11,381 nucleotides of DNA from an uncultured Collinsella sp. Its GTDB lineage: Bacteria; Actinomycetota; Coriobacteriia; Coriobacteriales; Coriobacteriaceae. Position numbers and translations under genes: made by a program. The notes beneath the pieces are model-generated. The model was not told the origin of the DNA and ran no database searches. It was given only the letters and a program-made list of their open reading frames with translations. Shown here piece after piece: positions 1 through 5,942 of this stretch (position 1 is the first letter of the stretch; the number at the start of each line of letters is the position of its first letter). The DNA lies in assembly GCA_902478945.1 (NCBI GenBank), contig CABSMX010000068.1, positions 1 through 11,381 on the forward strand, read 5' to 3'.

Positions 1-1267
1 AGACAGGAGCACCATGGCAACTCGAGCACGGCTCCTCGCGAATATACTTCTCCAAGCGCGCCTTGGTGTTCTCGTTGGTTGTCTCGGTATAACGCTCGTA
101 CAGGATATTGCGCACACCCGAGAACTTGGTGTCCCACTGGCTGCGACGTCCGTCGAGCTTTTGGTAGTCGACCGAAATCTTCGTGTCGCCCATGCCATCC
201 AAAAACGCACGACGCACCCGCGGGGGCAGGTCCCCCCATGGCGTATCGGCACTCACCTTAAAGTGTTTGCAGACCGCGGCAAAAATCTGCGGATAATAGT
301 TGGAATTGCCGAACAGGCTGCCAAAGACTCCGTCGGCAATCGACTTTGAGGGGTCTTCAATCAGCGCCTCGGCATCGACTGTCTTTTTAAAGCCCAGGCC
401 ATCGCACTCGGGACATGCACCATAGGGCGCGTTGAACGAGAAATCGCGCGGCTGCAGGTCGTCGATGGAATGCCCGTGCTCCGGGCACGCCAGTGCCAGC
501 GAATACTCCAGCAGCTCGCCCTCGGTTCCCTCGGGAGCGTCGCGCTCGGGCAGCATGTACACGTTCACGTTACCGTGCGCCAGTGCCGTCGCCTGCTCAA
601 CGGACTCGGCAATGCGACCCAGGGAGTTCTCTCGAATCACGATACGGTCGACCACGACCTCAATGTCGTGTTTGAACTTCTTGTCCAGGTCGATCGGGTC
701 GTCAAGCGAGCGCACCTCGCCGTCGACGCGCACACGGCTAAAGCCCTCCGCACGCAGGTCCTCAAACAGCTTGGCATATTCGCCCTTGCGTCCACGAACC
801 ACCGGCGCCAACACAAACGCGCGACGGCCCTCCCCCGCCGCCAGCACCTTATCGGCGACCTGATCGGTCGTCTGACGCTCAATGACACGACCGCACTCAG
901 GACAGTGTGGCGTTCCCACGCGAGCAAACAGCAGACGCAGATAGTCGTAAATCTCGGTTACGGTGCCCACCGTCGAGCGTGGGTTTTTGGACGTCGTTTT
1001 CTGATCGATCGACACAGCCGGCGACAGGCCGTCGATCGAGTCCAGATCGGGCTTGTCCATCTGGCCCAAAAACTGACGCGCATAGCTCGAAAGGCTCTCG
1101 ACGTAACGGCGCTGGCCCTCGGCATAGATGGTATCGAACGCCAGTGAGCTCTTGCCCGATCCGGAAAGACCAGTTATGACCACGAGCTGGTCACGCGGAA
1201 TGGAAACGTCGATATCGCGCAGGTTATGCTCGCGCGCGCCGCGAATAACGATAGAAGAATCAGACAT
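1..1267 (-). CDS. uvrA: UvrA, excinuclease ABC subunit A (N-terminal part, cut by window edge)
   Basis: ATPase that, with UvrB, recognises bulky DNA lesions in nucleotide excision repair. Reading the minus strand from ATG at 1267 gives 422 codons with no stop; a full UvrA is about 950 residues, so the rest lies beyond the left edge. The protein begins MSDSSIVIRGAREHNLRDID. Visible landmarks are Walker A GLSGSGKS (residues 33-40), the UvrA signature SLSSYARQFLGQM (58-70), the SIDQKTTSKNPRSTVGT segment (86-102), and FSFNAPYGACPECDGLG with zinc-ligand cysteines 285 and 288. The partner pair reads C261-P-E-H264, so a histidine stands where E. coli has its second cysteine. A further C414-x-x-C417 lies at the cut edge. 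AAGGAG about 7 bases before the ATG supports the start. A LexA-like box lies about 60 bases upstream. The gene diverges from the LtaS-like gene. Confidence 0.97.
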   Translation of the reverse strand, partial: MSDSSIVIRGAREHNLRDIDVSIPRDQLVVITGLSGSGKSSLAFDTIYAEGQRRYVESLSSYARQFLGQMDKPDLDSIDGLSPAVSIDQKTTSKNPRSTVGTVTEIYDYLRLLFARVGTPHCPECGRVIERQTTDQVADKVLAAGEGRRAFVLAPVVRGRKGEYAKLFEDLRAEGFSRVRVDGEVRSLDDPIDLDKKFKHDIEVVVDRIVIRENSLGRIAESVEQATALAHGNVNVYMLPERDAPEGTEGELLEYSLALACPEHGHSIDDLQPRDFSFNAPYGACPECDGLGFKKTVDAEALIEDPSKSIADGVFGSLFGNSNYYPQIFAAVCKHFKVSADTPWGDLPPRVRRAFLDGMGDTKISVDYQKLDGRRSQWDTKFSGVRNILYERYTETTNENTKARLEKYIREEPCSSCHGAPV

Positions 1268-1328
1268 GGAAGCTCCTTGCCTCCTATAACCTCAAATCAC
1301 ACTGTCGATGAGTTTAGCGCACTCAACG

Positions 1329-1342
1329 CGCACAGATGTTCG
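1329..1342 (-). promoter_or_regulatory. Putative LexA (SOS) box upstream of uvrA
   Basis: On the minus strand this 14-mer reads CGAACATCTGTGCG. It matches 12 of 14 positions of the Gram-positive LexA operator CGAACATATGTTCG: the left half-site is perfect and the right half has one substitution, besides one change in the variable centre. It lies 61 bases before the uvrA start codon, in the only intergenic space where a uvrA promoter could sit. uvrA is a classical SOS gene, so the location fits. A TATTAC that overlaps the left edge of the box on the same strand could be a -10 element, but no convincing -35 was found. The assignment rests on motif match and position only. Confidence 0.6.
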
Positions 1343-1411
1343 TAATACAAGATTCGCAGACCTTTTGCTTTGCGTATCGGGTGCTTTGTTTCTCGAAATG
1401 CCGTGGAAAGG

Positions 1412-1425
1412 TTAGAGTAATCTAA
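1412..1425. promoter_or_regulatory. Small inverted repeat before the LtaS-like gene
   Basis: TTAGA-GTAA-TCTAA is a perfect 5-bp dyad with a 4-base centre, ending 35 bases before the ATG at 1461. It sits in an AT-rich patch of otherwise GC-rich sequence, where the promoter of the plus-strand gene is expected. It could be a repressor operator or a chance palindrome. No well-matched -35/-10 pair could be identified around it. Confidence 0.25.
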
Positions 1426-1460
1426 AACTGAACTTAATTTGCTGTAACAGAGGAACGTCC

Positions 1461-3614
1461 ATGACCGAAGATATCCCCCTTGAAATCACTTCGAGTGGCA
1501 TGGCCAATCTGCCCATATTCATCGCCGTCCTTATCGTGGCCGCCGTCGTCGTGCGCGTGTATTTTTCAATCAAACACAACGAAAAACCGCCCATTGCCCG
1601 CGTCTTTTGGTGCGCGATGCTCCTCATCCCGCTCGGCATGGTAGCTGCATGGATTACGAATCAATTGCTCGTAAATGAGGACTGTTCCCTATGGGTCCTT
1701 TCTTATTCGGCGCTCGGTGCTGCCGCCGTCATACTTCTTGTCGAGCCCTTGGTTTCGGGACTTATCGACCAAACCGATCTTGCGACGGGAACGGTTGCCT
1801 GTATTTGCCGCGACATCCTTGTCGTCGCCGCTGTTTCAGCGCTCTCGTTCGTTTCACTCGAAATTGCCTGCAACGAAACGTTCTATCACATTCCCGCCAA
1901 CTCATTCGGGTTTTCCGTCGGGCTGCTCGCAACGGTTCTGCTCTCCCTTTATTTGCTGGGACAGCGTCATGGAGGCGTCATGGCCCTCGTGCCCGTCGTC
2001 TGTTGCACCCTTGGCATTGCCGAGCACTTCGTCATAACGTTTAAAGGCGAGGCTATCCTGCCGAGCGACATTTTGGCATTGGGCACCGCAATGGAAGTAA
2101 GTGAGGGATATGAGTTCACCTTCACTGCAGGAATCGTAACCTCACTCGCTCTGCTGGAGATTTCCCTGGGGCTTCTTTCGCTTATCCGACCGCGAAAGCT
2201 CCGTACGCCCGGCCATGTCTTCCCCGCAACCGCCGCTAACCTCTGCGCTTTTCTGCTAGTGACCGTTGTGGGGCTCTTGGGCTTTTCCAACATCGACTTG
2301 GAGCAGTCGCTGGATTTTGGATTTGACCGTTGGCAGCCCATCACCACGTATGCGTCTCAGGGTTTTATCACTTCGTTCACCGAAATGGTCAACGAGTTGC
2401 CCATTGAAAAGCCCGAAGACTATACGCCCGATGAAGCGCAGAGCATCGAGCAGGAGTTCGCCGCCGCCTACGACAGCACGTATGGCTCGAGCGAGCAGCG
2501 CGCGGCGGCCGTTGCCCAGTTCAATGAAATCAAGCCGACGATTGTTGCCGTCATGAACGAGAGTTTTAGCGACCTTTCGTGCTTTGAGCAGCTCCAGGCG
2601 GCCGGGTACACCGGTCCCGCATTCTACAACTCGCTTCCCGACACACTTGTTCGCGGCACCATGCTCGCTTCGGTCACCGGTGGCGGAACGGCGAACTCCG
2701 AATTCGAATTTTTGACCGGAGCGACAACGGCCTTTGTCGGATTAGGCAAAATCCCCTATCAGCTGTATCAGATGAATAGTGTCAACAGCCTGGCAAAGGA
2801 CCTTAAAGAGCTTGGGTATACCACTACCGCTATGCACCCGCAAAACCCCGTCAACTATCATCGAGATAAAATCTATCAGCAGCTGGGTTTTGGAGACTTT
2901 CTTTCAATCGGCGATTTCGAAGGTGCGCCCTATTACCATGCCGGCGTATGCGACTACGCCACCTACGACAAGATACTCGACCTGCTCAGAACCGACGAAG
3001 CCCCGCAGTTCATCTTTGACGTCACGATGCAAAATCACGGCGGCTACGACTATGGCACCGTTCCCGCCGAAGAGCTGACAAACTATTGGGTCGAGGGAGC
3101 GAGCGAGGGCGCCAATAGCGCGCTCAATACCTATCTCACCTGCATCAATGCATCCGACCGGGACCTCGAGTACTTTATCAATGAGCTCCGCAATATCGGC
3201 AGACCGGTTGTTCTTGTCTTTTTTGGCGACCATCAGCCGAGCGCCGCAACGACTCTCAACGACGAGCTGTACCCTCAGGAAGATACGGCAAGCCACGCTT
3301 TCCGTATCTATCAGTCGACCTATTTCGTCTGGGCCAACTATGAAATCGCCGGCAATACCGAGCTCAACGTCTACGACACCGTCGGGGCAAACGAGATTGC
3401 AGCTATTACCCTTAATAAGATTGGCGCCCCGCTCTCTGACTATCAAAAGGCCCTGCTTGCAACAAGGTCAGATGTGCCCACCATCAATGTCGCCGGCTAT
3501 ATTGGTGCCGACGGGCTGCGCTACGACTTGGAATCTGAAGACAGCCCATACGCCTCGACAATCGACAAGCTGCAGCGCATGCAATACCTCGAGTTCGCCA
3601 GCAAAGTTCAGTAA
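1461..3614 (+). CDS. LtaS/MdoB-type phosphoglycerol transferase (sulfatase-fold membrane enzyme)
   Basis: A 717-residue polytopic membrane enzyme with a C-terminal sulfatase-fold catalytic domain, as in lipoteichoic acid synthase LtaS and phosphoglycerol transferase MdoB. Such enzymes move glycerol-phosphate from phosphatidylglycerol onto an envelope polymer outside the cell. The N-terminal half (about 17-276) has roughly eight hydrophobic segments. The catalytic domain (about 358-690) has the expected metal and active-site residues: Glu367 in MNESF, the nucleophile Thr410 in TGGGTANSEFEFLTG, His526 in MQNHGGY, and Asp590-His591 in FFGDHQP. All correspond to essential LtaS positions. GAGG 8 bases before ATG 1461 supports the start. 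The gene stands alone: uvrA diverges from it, and 145 bases separate it from mrp, with its own promoter candidate. No clear terminator follows it. The actual polymer (lipoteichoic acid or another phosphoglycerol-decorated glycan) cannot be told from sequence. Confidence 0.9.
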   Translation: MTEDIPLEITSSGMANLPIFIAVLIVAAVVVRVYFSIKHNEKPPIARVFWCAMLLIPLGMVAAWITNQLLVNEDCSLWVLSYSALGAAAVILLVEPLVSGLIDQTDLATGTVACICRDILVVAAVSALSFVSLEIACNETFYHIPANSFGFSVGLLATVLLSLYLLGQRHGGVMALVPVVCCTLGIAEHFVITFKGEAILPSDILALGTAMEVSEGYEFTFTAGIVTSLALLEISLGLLSLIRPRKLRTPGHVFPATAANLCAFLLVTVVGLLGFSNIDLEQSLDFGFDRWQPITTYASQGFITSFTEMVNELPIEKPEDYTPDEAQSIEQEFAAAYDSTYGSSEQRAAAVAQFNEIKPTIVAVMNESFSDLSCFEQLQAAGYTGPAFYNSLPDTLVRGTMLASVTGGGTANSEFEFLTGATTAFVGLGKIPYQLYQMNSVNSLAKDLKELGYTTTAMHPQNPVNYHRDKIYQQLGFGDFLSIGDFEGAPYYHAGVCDYATYDKILDLLRTDEAPQFIFDVTMQNHGGYDYGTVPAEELTNYWVEGASEGANSALNTYLTCINASDRDLEYFINELRNIGRPVVLVFFGDHQPSAATTLNDELYPQEDTASHAFRIYQSTYFVWANYEIAGNTELNVYDTVGANEIAAITLNKIGAPLSDYQKALLATRSDVPTINVAGYIGADGLRYDLESEDSPYASTIDKLQRMQYLEFASKVQ

Positions 3615-3674
3615 GCCCGCCCATTCGCTTGGACCCATCGTATTGCAAGCACGCTCGGCCCAAATGCATCGCAA

Positions 3675-3704
3675 ATGACTCCCGCTCGCAAACGAGGGTA
3701 CAAT
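3675..3704 (+). promoter_or_regulatory. Candidate sigma-70-type promoter for mrp
   Basis: ATGACT (3675-3680) and TACAAT (3699-3704) are spaced 18 bases apart; they match TTGACA at 4 of 6 and TATAAT at 5 of 6 positions. Transcription would start near 3711, giving a leader of about 50 bases. Two small dyads surround it: CTCG-CAAA-CGAG inside the spacer, and TGAC-6-GTCA at 3704-3717 over the expected start point. A short GGGGC-TCCG-GCCCC hairpin follows in the leader. These might be regulatory, but all are short enough to occur by chance. Confidence 0.45.
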
Positions 3705-3759
3705 GACGCTCGTGTCACACCGCGGGGCTCCGGCCCCAACATATACAAAGGAGTCAAAC

Positions 3760-4590
3760 ATGGGTTGCGAGCACGCACAGGCAGCCGGCGGGCAAACGTC
3801 GCCGTCGCAATTTGAGGAGAATACGCTGTCCGAGGTCAAGCGCGTTATCGCCGTGCTTTCCGGCAAGGGCGGCGTCGGCAAGTCATTCGTCACCGGCGCC
3901 ATCGCCACGGAGCTTTCCCGCCACGGTCACAAGGTCGGCGTCCTCGATGCCGATATTACCGGCCCCTCTATCCCTAAGATGTTCGGCATGAGCGGACGTC
4001 ACGTCCATGCCCTCGGCAACCTTATGCTGCCCGAAATCTCCGAGCACGGCGTCAAGGTTATGAGCTCTAACCTGCTGCTCCAAAACGAAACCGACCCCGT
4101 CCTCTGGCGCGGTCCGGTTATCGCGGGTGCCATCAGACAGTTCTGGAGCGAAACCTCATGGGGCCCCATCGACTACCTGCTGGTCGACATGCCTCCGGGA
4201 ACGGGCGACGTCGCCCTCACGGTCTTCCAGTCGCTGCCCGTCGATGGCATCGTCATCGTCACGAGCCCGCAGGATCTGGTCTCGATGATCGTCGCCAAGG
4301 CGGTCAACATGGCCGAGAAGATGAACGTCCCCATTCTGGGAATCGTCGAAAACATGAGCTATATCGAGTGCCCCGATTGCGGCAAGAAGATCGAAGTCTT
4401 TGGCAAGAGCAAGCTCCCCGAGGTCGCCGAGCGTTACAACCTCGAGATCCTAGGGCAGCTTCCCATCAATCCGGCACTCGCCGAGGCTTGCGATAAGGGA
4501 GAGGTTGAGACCGCACTGCCCGACGGCATGCTGCCCCAGGCTGTCTCTGCCGTCGAGGCCATTGCCCCGCACGAGACCGCCGAGGCCTAA
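3760..4590 (+). CDS. mrp: Mrp/NBP35 (ApbC) family iron-sulfur cluster carrier ATPase
   Basis: A 276-residue P-loop ATPase of the Mrp/ApbC/NBP35 family. These soluble homodimers bind a labile [4Fe-4S] cluster at the subunit interface and deliver it to apoproteins. Evidence: deviant Walker A GKGGVGKS (35-42), the family motif DADITGPSIPKMFG (63-76), MPPGTGD (144-150), and the C204-x-x-C207 pair in IECPDCG that ligates the cluster. The N-terminus MGCEHAQ has only one cysteine, so it lacks the four-cysteine N-terminal motif of true eukaryotic NBP35. The start at 3760 is chosen because AAAGGAG lies 6 bases upstream; an in-frame ATG at 3703 lies inside the promoter candidate, has no ribosome binding site and would add 19 unrelated residues. 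The stop codon directly abuts the GTG of the next flavoprotein gene, so the two are one transcription unit. Confidence 0.93.
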   Translation: MGCEHAQAAGGQTSPSQFEENTLSEVKRVIAVLSGKGGVGKSFVTGAIATELSRHGHKVGVLDADITGPSIPKMFGMSGRHVHALGNLMLPEISEHGVKVMSSNLLLQNETDPVLWRGPVIAGAIRQFWSETSWGPIDYLLVDMPPGTGDVALTVFQSLPVDGIVIVTSPQDLVSMIVAKAVNMAEKMNVPILGIVENMSYIECPDCGKKIEVFGKSKLPEVAERYNLEILGQLPINPALAEACDKGEVETALPDGMLPQAVSAVEAIAPHETAEA

Positions 4591-5862
4591 GTGAACACAA
4601 ACGCCTCCTATGACGTCTTGGTAATCGGCGGCGGGGCCTCGGGTCTCGCCGCCGCCATTACGGCTGCACGCGCAGGCAAAAGCGCCTGCATCGTTGAGCG
4701 CGATGTTGCCTGCGGCCTTAAACTCCTTGCGACCGGCAACGGCCGCTGCAACCTTTCCAACGAATCAATTGATTTCCAGCGGTACAACCACCCCGCATTC
4801 GTCGAATCCGTCATGGGCCCCCACCCCGAACAAGAGCTTATGGGTTTCTTCTCCTCGCTGGGCATCATGACAACCTCCGAGGAAGGCCGGCTGTACCCGC
4901 GCTCCCTTCGCGCGGAATCGGTGCGCGACGCGCTTCTCAACGTTTGCGACCGCCTAGGTATCACCTTAATCTGCGGAGCCAACGTTGCCTCGGCGCACAA
5001 AGCTTCCGAAGACTGGACACTCCAAATAGACCGTCCAGCGCGGGCACTCAAGGCAAAAAAGCACGACGACCGAAAATCGGAGCTCCGCTCGCTTCGGAAA
5101 GCGCTCGCCGATGTCCCTCGCAAGAACGAGGCCCTGGAGGCACATGCCGTAATTATCGCCACGGGTGGCAACCCCACCGGTATCGCCGATACGTTTCGCC
5201 TCCCCCTCACTTCGCTGCGCCCCATCCTCTGCCCCGTATCGGCAACGGTCGTCGGCGATCGGGCGGCACTCAAGACGTTGGATGGCCTGCGCGTCCGCGC
5301 CCGCTTGACGCTCGCCCGCAATCATAATGAGCTCTGGCACGAAGACGGTGAAGTCCTGTTTCGAACCTTCGGTATCTCGGGCGTCGCTGTCTTCAACCTC
5401 TCCCGTCGTATCCAGCACGGCGATACGATCCTGCTCGACGTTTTCCCGGACCTCTCCAAAGACGAGCTGTTCGATATGCTCAACCGGCGCGTTGAGCTGC
5501 TCGGCGGCTTTTCGCCCCGCGATTCCCGTTGGCTCGACGGTATGCTCGCCCCGCAACTCTCCCGCGTCGTCTGCACGGCGTTCGAGCAGTGCCATCCAGG
5601 CCCCAACGATGTCATCCACCTGGTCTCGATCCTCAAGCACTTTAAGTTGCTCGTCGAGGGAACAGCCGAGGAGCGCTCGGCGCAGGTCACGCGTGGTGGC
5701 GTATCTGTCGAGAGCATCTCAACACCCAGTCTACGCGCGCGCAGCGCTGTCGACGCCCCGCTTTACGTCTGCGGCGAAGCGCTCGACATCGATGCCGATT
5801 GCGGAGGCTTTAACCTTGCGTGGGCCTGGCTCTCGGGCATTCGCGCTGCAAGCAGCCTGTAG
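4591..5862 (+). CDS. HI0933/YhiN-family FAD-dependent flavoprotein (NAD(P)/FAD-dependent oxidoreductase)
   Basis: A 423-residue flavoprotein of the HI0933 (YhiN) family, whose substrate is not established. Motifs: N-terminal FAD-binding VIGGGASGLAAA (11-22), KLLATGNGRCNLSN (44-57), a mid-protein ATGG (190-193), GEVLFRTFGISGVAVFNLSR (253-272), VTRGGV (366-371) and a C-terminal GEALDIDADCGGFNLAWAW (395-413) that closes the FAD site. All but ATGG are family hallmarks in the right order. Two oddities: a charged lysine/arginine-rich stretch at about 149-184, and loss of the glycine-rich GSTGDGY-like run that normally follows ATGG. The start is GTG, immediately after the mrp stop (TAA-GTG), with only a weak GAGG upstream. 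This suggests translation by ribosomes finishing mrp. A role beside an Fe-S carrier is suggestive but unproven. Confidence 0.9.
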   Translation: MNTNASYDVLVIGGGASGLAAAITAARAGKSACIVERDVACGLKLLATGNGRCNLSNESIDFQRYNHPAFVESVMGPHPEQELMGFFSSLGIMTTSEEGRLYPRSLRAESVRDALLNVCDRLGITLICGANVASAHKASEDWTLQIDRPARALKAKKHDDRKSELRSLRKALADVPRKNEALEAHAVIIATGGNPTGIADTFRLPLTSLRPILCPVSATVVGDRAALKTLDGLRVRARLTLARNHNELWHEDGEVLFRTFGISGVAVFNLSRRIQHGDTILLDVFPDLSKDELFDMLNRRVELLGGFSPRDSRWLDGMLAPQLSRVVCTAFEQCHPGPNDVIHLVSILKHFKLLVEGTAEERSAQVTRGGVSVESISTPSLRARSAVDAPLYVCGEALDIDADCGGFNLAWAWLSGIRAASSL

Positions 5863-5872
5863 CCGCGCAGTC

Positions 5873-5878
5873 TATAAT
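5873..5878 (+). promoter_or_regulatory. Perfect -10 box (TATAAT) before the COG2509 gene
   Basis: TATAAT occurs 10 bases after the stop of the preceding flavoprotein gene and 64 bases before the next start codon. No good -35 hexamer lies 16-18 bases upstream, so it would be a weak or activator-dependent promoter, or a chance match. A start near 5885 would place the following terminator-like hairpin at the very 5' end of the transcript. Confidence 0.35.
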
Positions 5879-5892
5879 CAAAAACGCATTCG

Positions 5893-5924
5893 GGCCGTCT
5901 GGGATACCGGACGGCCTCTTTCTT
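5893..5924 (+). terminator. Intrinsic terminator or leader hairpin between the two flavoprotein genes
   Basis: A 10-bp stem (GGCCGTCTGG / CCGGACGGCC, one T-G wobble) with a GATA loop is followed by TCTTTCTT. This is the form of a rho-independent terminator, though the T tract is interrupted by two C residues. It most simply ends the mrp–HI0933 transcript. Because a TATAAT lies just upstream, it could also act on transcripts heading into the COG2509 gene. Confidence 0.7.
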
Positions 5925-5942
5925 GCCTCTAAGGAGACCTCG

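Noticed and set aside
470..1147. 225-codon plus-strand open frame opposite uvrA
   Set aside because: It lies antisense to strongly conserved uvrA codons, shows no known domain, and is the usual shadow of GC-rich coding sequence.
3615..3674. Terminator after the LtaS-like gene
   Set aside because: No stable hairpin with a following T tract is visible; only short imperfect repeats (TTGCAAGC ... GCATCGCAA).
4608..5321. 237-codon minus-strand open frame opposite the HI0933-type gene
   Set aside because: Low-complexity Arg/Ser-rich product typical of antisense translation of a GC-rich gene; no ribosome binding site.
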